Shown here: piece after piece, positions 1-6,377 of the stretch
How positions within the stretch are numbered: position 1 is the stretch's first letter
Layout: each line of letters opens with the position of its first letter
NCBI GenBank assembly: GCA_015492355.1
Contig: WGFF01000150.1
Coordinates: 1-16,977, forward strand
Direction: 5' to 3'
DNA length: 16,977 nt
DNA from: Deltaproteobacteria bacterium
GTDB lineage: Bacteria; Desulfobacterota; GWC2-55-46; S146-73
Made by a program: the position numbers and the translations under genes
The notes under the pieces: generated by a model
What the model saw: only the letters and a program-made list of their open reading frames with translations
Database searches by the model: none
Told to the model about the DNA's origin: nothing

Positions 1-350
1 TCACCGTTGTGTCCTGGGGTACCATGCTCCACAGGGCGATAGAGGCATCAGAGGGATTCGATGCAGAGATAATAGACCTCCTTACCCTAAAACCATTCGA
101 TGAGGAGACAGTGCTCAACTCTGTTAAAAAAACAGGCAGACTCGTTATAGTCCACGAGGCAACAAGGTACTGTGGACTGGGTGCAGAAATATCCGCCCTT
201 GTTGTGGAAGAGGCAATAATGTATCTCAAGGCACCTGTCTTGAGGGTGGCAGGACCAGAGGCGGTCATACCACTTGCAGAACTCGAGGACTACTATACAC
301 CTTCTAAGGAAAGGATAAGGCAAGCCTATCAGAAGGTGATGGAATACTGA
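1..350 (+). CDS. 2-oxoacid dehydrogenase E1 component, beta subunit (3' part only)
   Basis: This is the C-terminal part (about 115 residues) of the beta subunit of a thiamine-diphosphate E1 enzyme (pyruvate, acetoin or branched-chain 2-oxoacid dehydrogenase), which decarboxylates a 2-oxoacid and passes the acyl group to the lipoyl arm of E2. The open frame runs in from the left edge in frame 3, so the GTG at 9 is an internal valine codon, not a start. Visible family features are VSWGTMLHRA, then LTLKPFDEETV, VIVHEATRYCGLGAEI and the closing LEDYYTPSKERI, all typical of the transketolase C-terminal domain of E1-beta. The stop is TGA at 348-350. The E2 gene follows after 59 bases on the same strand, as expected for a dehydrogenase operon. 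Substrate cannot be told from this fragment. The alpha subunit and an E3 gene are not in view. Confidence 0.93.
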   Translation, partial: TVVSWGTMLHRAIEASEGFDAEIIDLLTLKPFDEETVLNSVKKTGRLVIVHEATRYCGLGAEISALVVEEAIMYLKAPVLRVAGPEAVIPLAELEDYYTPSKERIRQAYQKVMEY

Positions 351-394
351 GGGAGAACCCTGCATGGCATTTACAGGAAAGTATCCTCTCCTGA

Positions 395-403
395 AAAAGG
401 AGG
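395..403 (+). promoter_or_regulatory. Strong Shine-Dalgarno site of the E2 gene
   Basis: AAAAAGGAGG ends 6 bases before the ATG at 410. It is one of the clearest ribosome-binding sites in the window and fixes the E2 start. It contrasts with the binding-protein and ATPase genes downstream, which show none. Confidence 0.75.
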
Positions 404-409
404 TATACC

Positions 410-1558
410 ATGAGGTATGAGTTCAAACTGCCCGATCTCGGCGAGGGTATAACAGAGGGCGAGATTGTAAAATGGCGCGTCAAGGAAGGTGACAGTATAG
501 ACGAACATCAGGTAATACTCGATATAGAGACAGATAAGGCTGTTGTGGAGGTGCCCTCACCCAGGAAAGGAAGGGTGGTGAGGCTCAACAAACAGGAAGG
601 TGATGTGGTCGAGGTGGGGGAGACCCTCCTTACCATAGACGTTACTGGACCGGGTGCAGAGGAGTCGGTATCTATTGTGGGTACCCTCCCTGAAAAGGAA
701 GAGGTGCTCGCAACACCCAGGGTAAGGAGCCTTGCAAAGAAACTGGGGGTGGATATTACAAGGATACATGGTACTGGTCCAGGCGGAAGCATAACAGAGG
801 AGGATGTGCGTGGTGCAGTGGGAGAGGTAAAAAAGGAGACAGAAGACAGGTATGGCACCGTGGAGAGGGTACCGATAAAGGGTGTGAGAAAGAGCATAGC
901 AAGGAATCTCCTCATGTCCCTGAGGACAGCTGCATTTGTGACAGGCATGGATGATGCGGATATTACAGAGCTCTGGCACCTGAGGGAGAAGGAAAAGAAG
1001 GTGGCAGGAGAGCGGAACATTCGTCTTACATTCCTTCCCTTCTTCATGAAGGCTGTACACCATGCCCTTACCTATCATCCCATGCTCAACAGTTCCGTAG
1101 ATGAAGAAAGGGAGGAGATAGTGGTAAAGAAGTACTATAATATAGGTGTTGCTGTGGATACACCCGATGGACTCATGGTGCCTGTGGTCAGGGATGTGGA
1201 CAAAAAGACCATCCTTGAACTCGCAGAGGAACTCCAGACCCTCAGTACAAAGGCAAGGCAGAGAAAACTCTCCCTTGATGAGCTCAAGGGGAGCTCCTTT
1301 ACCATAAGTAACTTTGGATCCTTCGGCGGTATATACGCAACCCCGATAATAAACTATCCTGATGTGGCTATCCTTGGCACTGGAAAGATAAGGGAAAGAC
1401 CATGGGTGAGGGATGGTAGAATAGAGATAAGAAAGATACTGCCCCTGTCCTTTACCTTTGACCACAGGGTGGTGGATGGTGCAGAGGCGGCAGAATTCCT
1501 CACTAAGGTAATCTCCTACCTTGAGGACCCTGGAAAACTCTTCATAGAGAGTTATTGA
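410..1558 (+). CDS. Dihydrolipoamide acyltransferase (E2) of a 2-oxoacid dehydrogenase complex
   Basis: This is the core acyltransferase that moves the acyl group from E1 to CoA through a swinging lipoyl arm. The 382 residues are in the standard order. A single lipoyl domain spans about 1-79, with the lipoylated lysine at K43 in ETDKAVVEV. A peripheral-subunit-binding domain lies at about 100-135 (ATPRVRSLAKKLG, then GTGPGGSITEEDV). The catalytic domain runs from about 150 to the end and contains the active-site motif DHRVVDG, with H352 and D356. SFTISNFGSFGG and INYPDVAILG are further family signatures. There is one lipoyl domain and short linkers, so the protein is at the small end of the family. 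It is cotranscribed with the preceding E1-beta gene. The acyl substrate (acetyl or branched-chain) is not decided by these motifs, so I give no gene symbol. Confidence 0.95.
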   Translation: MRYEFKLPDLGEGITEGEIVKWRVKEGDSIDEHQVILDIETDKAVVEVPSPRKGRVVRLNKQEGDVVEVGETLLTIDVTGPGAEESVSIVGTLPEKEEVLATPRVRSLAKKLGVDITRIHGTGPGGSITEEDVRGAVGEVKKETEDRYGTVERVPIKGVRKSIARNLLMSLRTAAFVTGMDDADITELWHLREKEKKVAGERNIRLTFLPFFMKAVHHALTYHPMLNSSVDEEREEIVVKKYYNIGVAVDTPDGLMVPVVRDVDKKTILELAEELQTLSTKARQRKLSLDELKGSSFTISNFGSFGGIYATPIINYPDVAILGTGKIRERPWVRDGRIEIRKILPLSFTFDHRVVDGAEAAEFLTKVISYLEDPGKLFIESY

Positions 1559-1590
1559 ATGGATACGGTCTCTGGGATAAGATAAAATAC

Positions 1591-1620
1591 GGGGAAAGCC
1601 CCTGACAGAGCCTTTTCCCC
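1591..1620 (+). terminator. Weak hairpin after the E2 gene
   Basis: GGGGAAA (1591-1597) can pair with TTTCCCC (1614-1620) across a loop that itself has little structure. It begins 33 bases after the E2 stop and marks the break before the ABC-importer genes. No T-run follows, so it would not be a textbook intrinsic terminator. Confidence 0.25.
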
Positions 1621-1628
1621 GGGATTCC

Positions 1629-1657
1629 TTGACCCTTTATAAATAATATGATATTTT
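1629..1657 (+). promoter_or_regulatory. Candidate sigma-70-type promoter for the binding-protein gene
   Basis: TTGACC (1629-1634) and TATTTT (1652-1657) are separated by 17 bases. An alternative -10, TATAAA, lies at 1638-1643 inside TTTATAAATAAT. With the first reading, transcription would begin only about 6 bases before the ATG at 1670, giving a nearly leaderless message, which would fit the absence of a Shine-Dalgarno site. The region is very AT-rich, so chance matches are easy. Confidence 0.3.
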
Positions 1658-1669
1658 TTTATCCCTGCA

Positions 1670-3901
1670 ATGATTCCTCAGATGCCACATCCCCTTTCAA
1701 GGGTCTTAGCCCTGGGGATTTTTCTTGTATTCTTTACTGGAGGATGCATCCCCAACAACCCCTATCGTCCTTCCGAGAGGGGTAAGAACATCTTTTATAC
1801 CTCCTTTGACGAGCCACCAAAACACCTCGACCCAGCACGCTCCTACAGCTCCAACGAGTACGACTTCATAGCACAGATATACGAACCACCCCTGCAGTAC
1901 CATTACCTGAAGCGTCCCTATGAACTCATACCTCTTACAGCAGAGTCAGTACCAGTGCCTGTGTACTTAGATAAGAACAACAACGTCCTCCCACCAGATG
2001 CACCACCTGACAGGATACACAGGGCGATATACGAGATAAGGATAAAAAGGGGTATCATGTATCAGAACCACCCTGCCTTTGCAAAGGATAAGGACGGTAG
2101 ACCCCTCTATATGGATCTTACCGATGATGACCTCGATGGCATAGAGGAGATAAAGGACTTCCCTTTCACAGGCACACGGGAGCTCAGGGCGGATGATTAT
2201 ATTTATCAGATAATGCGTCTTGCAGACCCATTGAACCATAGCCCCATACTCTCCATACTCGAAAAATACATACTCGGGCTCAGGGAATTTGCAGACGCCC
2301 TTAAAAAGGAACTCGAGGAGATAAGAAAGGAGAGGAGAAAAAGGGCAGGTGCTGCATACAACCAGCTCCTCGATGAGAGGAGGAATCCCATAGTGCTCGA
2401 CTACAGGAAGTTTCCTCTACCAGGTGTTGAAAAGGTAGATGACTACACCTTCAGGATCATACTCAAGACCAAGTATCCACAGTTTGTATACTGGCTTGCG
2501 ATGCCATTCTTCTCACCTGTACCAGAGGAGGTTGTAAGGTTCTACAAACAGGGACCCCTCGAAGAGAGGAACATAACCATTGATAGATTCCCTGTGGGCA
2601 CAGGTCCTTTCAGAATGGAGACCTATAATCCAAACATGGAGATAGTGCTCGTAAGGAACGAGAACTTCCGTGGAGAAAGGTACCCTGAGGAAGGTGAACC
2701 AGGGGACATGGAAAAGGGGCTACTTGAGGATGCGGGTAAAGAGATGCCCTTTATAGACAGAATAGTTTTCAAGCTCGAAAAGGAAGCCATACCGAGGTGG
2801 AACAAGTTTCTACAGGGTTATTACGACAGCTCAGGCATTACATCCGACAGTTTCGATCAAGCCGTAACCCTTTCTGCAGAGGGTAAGGCGGAGCTTACGG
2901 ATTTCATGAAGGAAAAGGGCATAAGGCTTGTCACCGCTGTAAGACCGTCCACGTACTATATGGGTTTCAACATGCTCGATGACGTGGTAGGTGGATATAC
3001 GGATGAGAAAAAGAAACTCCGCCAGGCAATATCCATTGCACTCGATTACGAGGAGTTCATAGATATATTCAACAACGGTCGTGGTATACCTGCCATGTCT
3101 CCCATACCACCGGGTATCTTCGGATATCTGAAAGGCAAGGAGGGCATAAATCCCTTTGTGTACACATGGGATGAAAAAAAGAAAAAACCCGTAAGAAAGG
3201 GCATAGAAGAGGCAAGAAGACTCCTTGCGGAGGCAGGCTATCCAGGTGGAAGGGACAGATCAGGCAGACCCCTTGTCATAACCTTTGACAACGCATGGAC
3301 AGGGGTGGATGCGAAGCCGATTATAAACTGGTTCATAAAGAGGCTCAAACTCCTCGGCATACAGCTCGAGAACAGGACCACCGACTACAACCGTTTCCAG
3401 GAAAAGATGCTCAAGGGCAATTTTCAGCTCTTCAGCTGGGGCTGGAACGCAGACTATCCAGACCCAGAAAACTTTTTCTTCCTCCTTGTGGGCGCAAACA
3501 GCAAGGTGAAATTCATGGGAGAGAACGCAGCAAACTACTCCAACCCTGAATTTGACCGCCTGTTCAGACTCATGGAAAACATGGACAACACCCCTGAAAG
3601 GCTGGAGATTATAAGAAAGATGATCCGCATCCTCCAGGAGGATGCACCCTGGGTGTGGGGATACCATCCTGTATCATTCGGGCTATTTCACCAGTGGGTG
3701 AGAAACACAAAACCCAATGCCATGGCAAACAATACGATGAAGTATATAAGAATAGATGCCAAACTGAGGGAGATGAAACGCATGGAATGGAACAGACCTA
3801 ACTTCATGCCCCTCATCGTGGTGCTTGTAGTACTCGTTGTGGGCTCAATACCAGCGGTAATATCGGTAAGAAGGAGACTCTCAGGAAGCTTCACCCCCTG
3901 A
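1670..3901 (+). CDS. Peptide-type ABC importer substrate-binding lipoprotein (family 5, long form)
   Basis: This periplasmic solute-binding protein of the oligopeptide/dipeptide family delivers ligand to the two permeases encoded next. At 743 residues it is well above the usual 500-600. The N-terminus is a lipoprotein signal: a hydrophobic stretch, then FFTGGC with the acylated cysteine at C26. The mature start, IPNNPYRPSERG, resembles a known long subfamily as I remember it. Family signatures are VEKVDDYTFRI (about 253-263), FPVGTGPFRM (307-316), LRQAISIALDYEEF (450-463) and the SWGWNADYPDPENF region (589-602). A charged, helical insertion lies at about 195-240. A second hydrophobic segment at about 713-733 is followed by RRR, suggesting a C-terminal membrane anchor. 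No Shine-Dalgarno site precedes ATG 1670; ATG 1682 is an alternative start that keeps the signal peptide. Ligand unknown; peptides are the family default. Confidence 0.92.
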   Translation: MIPQMPHPLSRVLALGIFLVFFTGGCIPNNPYRPSERGKNIFYTSFDEPPKHLDPARSYSSNEYDFIAQIYEPPLQYHYLKRPYELIPLTAESVPVPVYLDKNNNVLPPDAPPDRIHRAIYEIRIKRGIMYQNHPAFAKDKDGRPLYMDLTDDDLDGIEEIKDFPFTGTRELRADDYIYQIMRLADPLNHSPILSILEKYILGLREFADALKKELEEIRKERRKRAGAAYNQLLDERRNPIVLDYRKFPLPGVEKVDDYTFRIILKTKYPQFVYWLAMPFFSPVPEEVVRFYKQGPLEERNITIDRFPVGTGPFRMETYNPNMEIVLVRNENFRGERYPEEGEPGDMEKGLLEDAGKEMPFIDRIVFKLEKEAIPRWNKFLQGYYDSSGITSDSFDQAVTLSAEGKAELTDFMKEKGIRLVTAVRPSTYYMGFNMLDDVVGGYTDEKKKLRQAISIALDYEEFIDIFNNGRGIPAMSPIPPGIFGYLKGKEGINPFVYTWDEKKKKPVRKGIEEARRLLAEAGYPGGRDRSGRPLVITFDNAWTGVDAKPIINWFIKRLKLLGIQLENRTTDYNRFQEKMLKGNFQLFSWGWNADYPDPENFFFLLVGANSKVKFMGENAANYSNPEFDRLFRLMENMDNTPERLEIIRKMIRILQEDAPWVWGYHPVSFGLFHQWVRNTKPNAMANNTMKYIRIDAKLREMKRMEWNRPNFMPLIVVLVVLVVGSIPAVISVRRRLSGSFTP

Positions 3902-3915
3902 AGCAAAGCAACTTC

Positions 3916-3981
3916 TGAGGGAAACCCCTTTTGTAAAAGGGGTTTCCCTCAAACTCCCTTCCCCAAAACTTCTGATCTAAA
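3916..3981 (+). repeat. Module A repeat, copy 1 (36-bp palindrome plus tail)
   Basis: The palindrome is 3916-3951: arm TGAGGGAAACCCCTTTT, two central bases GT, then the exact reverse complement of the arm. A tail beginning AACTCCCTTCCCCAAAACTT follows. The 66 bases match the copy at 10973-11038 with two differences, both in the tail (3972 and 3974). The palindrome itself is identical in all three complete copies. This copy lies 15 bases after the stop of the binding-protein gene and in the same direction as the operon. Confidence 0.9.
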
Positions 3982-4000
3982 GTCTTCTGGGAAAGGGAGT
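3953..4000 (+). repeat. Second, imperfect hairpin extending repeat copy 1
   Basis: ACTCCCTT (3953-3960) pairs with AAGGGAGT (3993-4000), and CCC inside it pairs with GGG at 3989-3991, leaving one bulged A. The inner part (ACTT...AAGT) can pair further. The outer 3' arm is absent from the copies at 8259 and 10973, so this copy is either the fuller version of the element or an altered one. Confidence 0.6.
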
Positions 4001-4023
4001 AGGGGAAAACACCTCTTTACCAG

Positions 4024-4052
4024 AAAAGGACGATAGCCCGGAGGGTTTCCCC
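4024..4052 (+). repeat. Module B repeat, copy 1 (CGATAGCCCGGAGGG core)
   Basis: An A-rich lead (AAAAGGA) precedes CGATAGCCCGGAGGG (4031-4045), then TTTCCCC. The same lead, core and T/C tail recur at 11039-11067, and the core recurs with one change on the other strand at 9451-9465. CCGG...CCGG and GGG...CCC allow a short hairpin. Confidence 0.75.
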
Positions 4053-4057
4053 GGCGA

Positions 4058-4092
4058 GGGGGTTTCAGGGGGGTGTTAACCCCCTGAAGATT
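4058..4092 (+). repeat. Module C repeat, copy 1 (TTCAGGGGG hairpin)
   Basis: TTCAGGGGG (4064-4072) pairs with CCCCCTGAA (4080-4088) across a 7-base loop. The block from GGGGGTTTCAG to GAAGATTT matches the reverse complement of about 16862-16895 apart from two single-base indels and a substitution. It ends about 43 bases before the permease start at 4135. Confidence 0.8.
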
Positions 4093-4134
4093 TATAAATA
4101 ATCACCTCTGTTCAGAGAGGAGATAGGGGCCACG

Positions 4135-5115
4135 ATGCTTGCCTATATAATACGCAGGGTTCTCTATGCCTTTCCCATAATCATGGGTGTGAATCTCCTT
4201 ACCACTGTACTTTTCTTCTATGTGAACACACCCGATGATATGGCAAGAAAGATTCTCGGGGAGAAGAACATCACACAGGAGGCTATAGAGAACTGGAAGC
4301 GGGACAGGGGATATGATCTCCCTGTGTTTATAAACACAGAAGAAAAGGGACTCGCCATGATTACCCAGACCATATTCTTCCAGAAGTCCCTGCCCCTTCT
4401 GTGGTTCGATTTTGGAAGATCGGACAGGAACAACATAGACATCGGAAGAGAGATACAGAAAAGGATGTGGCCCAGTCTCTCCATAAGCCTTCCCATGTTC
4501 ATCATAGGTATAATGGCGAACCTTACCTTTGCCATGCTTATCGCCTTTTACAGGGGCACGTACCTGGATATCTGGGGTGTGGTCTTGTGCGTGATAATGA
4601 TGTCCATCTCCACACTCTTCTACATCATAGGGGGACAGTATCTACTTGGAAAGGTGCTAAAACTCTTCCCCATATCAGGCTATGATACCGGTATCTATTC
4701 CATAAAGTTCATAATCCTTCCTGTGATAATCGGTGTTATAAGCACCATGGGTGTTGGTATAAGGTTTTACAGAACCGTGTTCCTTGAGGAGATAAACAAG
4801 GATTACATAAGGACAGCAAGTGCAAAGGGGCTCTCAGAGACAAGGGTACTCTTCAAACACGCACTCAAGAACGCCATGATACCCGTACTCACCAATGTGG
4901 TCGTATCCATACCGTTCCTGTTCTACGGGAGCCTTATAATGGAGGCGTTCTTTGCCATACCTGGGCTCGGGAGTTTTACCATAGATGCCATCCAGGCTCA
5001 GGATTTTGCCATCGTAAGGTCGATGGTATATCTCGGATCGATACTCTATATAGTGGGCTTGATACTTACTGATATAAGTTACACCCTTGTTGATCCACGT
5101 ATAAGGCTTGAGTGA
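4135..5115 (+). CDS. Peptide-type ABC importer permease, DppB/OppB class
   Basis: This inner-membrane subunit of the importer has 326 residues and about six hydrophobic segments: about 10-30, 118-138, 145-165, 190-208, 250-275 and 295-313. The cytoplasmic EAA loop that docks the ATPase is clear at about 216-248 (FLEEINKDYIRTASAKGLSE, then HALKNAMIPV). The N-terminal IIRRVLYAFPIIMGV is the classic opening of this subunit, and IPGLGSFTIDAI followed by a terminal DPRIRLE are also family hallmarks. A large hydrophilic stretch between the first two membrane segments (about 31-115) is longer than in short DppB proteins. The start at ATG 4135 has purine-rich candidates GAGGAG (4117-4122) and AGGGG (4125-4129). 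The next permease begins 12 bases after its stop. Confidence 0.94.
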   Translation: MLAYIIRRVLYAFPIIMGVNLLTTVLFFYVNTPDDMARKILGEKNITQEAIENWKRDRGYDLPVFINTEEKGLAMITQTIFFQKSLPLLWFDFGRSDRNNIDIGREIQKRMWPSLSISLPMFIIGIMANLTFAMLIAFYRGTYLDIWGVVLCVIMMSISTLFYIIGGQYLLGKVLKLFPISGYDTGIYSIKFIILPVIIGVISTMGVGIRFYRTVFLEEINKDYIRTASAKGLSETRVLFKHALKNAMIPVLTNVVVSIPFLFYGSLIMEAFFAIPGLGSFTIDAIQAQDFAIVRSMVYLGSILYIVGLILTDISYTLVDPRIRLE

Positions 5116-5127
5116 GGATGTAAGGAC

Positions 5128-6300
5128 ATGCCTGTTGTACTATCGACAGACCTTATAGTATATTTTCTCGTACTCCTCATAATCTACTGTGCCTTTGCGG
5201 TAAGAAAAGAAGGCTATCTAAGTATAGCATGGCACCAGATAAGGACGAACAAGTTAGCCATGGTCTCCATGTTCATCCTGTTTCTTTACATAGGTGTTGC
5301 ACTTCTCGATAGCATAAGATGGCGGGATGTTGTCCTCGATAGCGAGGGAAGGGTGATGCACAAAGAGGATGGCAGTGTAATCTATAGCCCACAGGCATTG
5401 AGCCTTCTCGACAGACTCCTCCATGATATGAGGGTCAACACAGAGAAGACCTTTTCAGCCCCGCTTGCAACACATCTCTACGTAAAGGAGACCATAGAAC
5501 TACCAGATGGTACAAGGATAAGGGACTACCCACCCCTTAAATACCCTGGCACCCATCTCCTCGGCACGGACAAGGTAGGTAACGATGTGCTCTTTTCTGC
5601 AATCAAGGGGATACGCACAGGTATCGTCATAGGCACTGGTACAACCATCATAATAATACCCTTTGCCATACTCTTCGGTGTGCTTGCAGGTTTTTACGGT
5701 GGGGTGGTGGACGATATCATACAGTACATCTATACCACCCTTTCATCCATACCGAGTGTACTGCTCATAGTAGCCTTCATGCTCATATTCGGCGAGCGGG
5801 GCTACCAGGGAGGACTCATCACAGAAGAGGATATCTTCTTTAAGATATTCGTGCCCAATGACAGGCTCTTCTGGCTATGTGTGATAATGGGTATCACCTC
5901 ATGGACCGACCTGTGCAGGCTCCTCAGGGGAGAGACGCTAAAATTAAGGGAGATGGACTATGTCCAGGCTGCGAGGGCTTTTGGTGTATCCAGTTTGAGG
6001 ATAATATACAGGCACATAGTGCCCAATGTTATGCATATCGTCCTTATAACCTTTGTACTCCAGTTCAGCGGGCTTGTACTGGCAGAAGCCATATTGAGCT
6101 ACATCGGTATAGGTGTGGGTCCAGAGATGGGAAGCTGGGGCAACATGATAAACACAGCGCGCCTTGAGTTGAGCAGAGAGCCCATTGTGTGGTGGAACCT
6201 CTTTGCAGCATTCATATTCATGTTCGGACTCGTACTCCCTGCCAATATCTTCGGTGATGCTGTAAGGGATGCACTTGACCCACGGCTGAGGGTAAGGTAG
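5128..6300 (+). CDS. Peptide-type ABC importer permease, DppC/OppC class
   Basis: This second transmembrane subunit has 390 residues, long for the class. The usual first helix (about 43-62, after IAWHQIRTNKLAMVS) is preceded by an additional hydrophobic segment at about 8-24. A periplasmic domain of about 80 residues follows, leading into the hallmark HLLGTDKVGNDVLFSAIKG (143-161). The EAA loop is at about 267-300 (GETLKLREMDYVQAARAFG, then HIVPNV), and the protein ends in DALDPRLRVR as expected. The preceding stop codon TGA (5113-5115) overlaps the GAGGA at 5114-5118, which sits 9 bases before ATG 5128, so translation of the two permeases is probably coupled. The extended N-terminus is reminiscent of YejE-type permeases, but I cannot assign a substrate from sequence. 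Confidence 0.93.
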   Translation: MPVVLSTDLIVYFLVLLIIYCAFAVRKEGYLSIAWHQIRTNKLAMVSMFILFLYIGVALLDSIRWRDVVLDSEGRVMHKEDGSVIYSPQALSLLDRLLHDMRVNTEKTFSAPLATHLYVKETIELPDGTRIRDYPPLKYPGTHLLGTDKVGNDVLFSAIKGIRTGIVIGTGTTIIIIPFAILFGVLAGFYGGVVDDIIQYIYTTLSSIPSVLLIVAFMLIFGERGYQGGLITEEDIFFKIFVPNDRLFWLCVIMGITSWTDLCRLLRGETLKLREMDYVQAARAFGVSSLRIIYRHIVPNVMHIVLITFVLQFSGLVLAEAILSYIGIGVGPEMGSWGNMINTARLELSREPIVWWNLFAAFIFMFGLVLPANIFGDAVRDALDPRLRVR

Positions 6301-6316
6301 GGGCTGGACCTGAAAA

Positions 6317-6349
6317 TTTCCTTACGGAAACGGTTGGGAGAGTTTTTTT
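6317..6349 (+). other. Short hairpin and T-run in the gap before the ATPase gene
   Basis: TTTCC (6317-6321) and GGAAA (6326-6330) form a 5-bp stem. A run of seven T lies 13 bases later (6343-6349). It is too weak and too widely spaced for a confident terminator. The ATPase gene 28 bases further on has no obvious ribosome-binding site, so expression control in this gap is possible. Confidence 0.25.
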
Positions 6350-6377
6350 CAAAAAGATTCCTAGTACAGACAAATCC

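Noticed and set aside
557..1465. Long open frame of 302 codons on the - strand inside the E2 gene
   Set aside because: It lies wholly antisense to a complete E2 gene with intact motifs, and its translation has no recognisable domain and is rich in Cys, His and Pro. It is a by-product of codon bias. The same reasoning removes the antisense frames at 6507-7151, 12625-13458, 13465-14361 and 15048-15692.
3295..3549. An 84-codon + strand frame inside the binding-protein gene
   Set aside because: It is out of frame with a convincing family-5 binding protein, has no ribosome-binding site and no homology I recognise.
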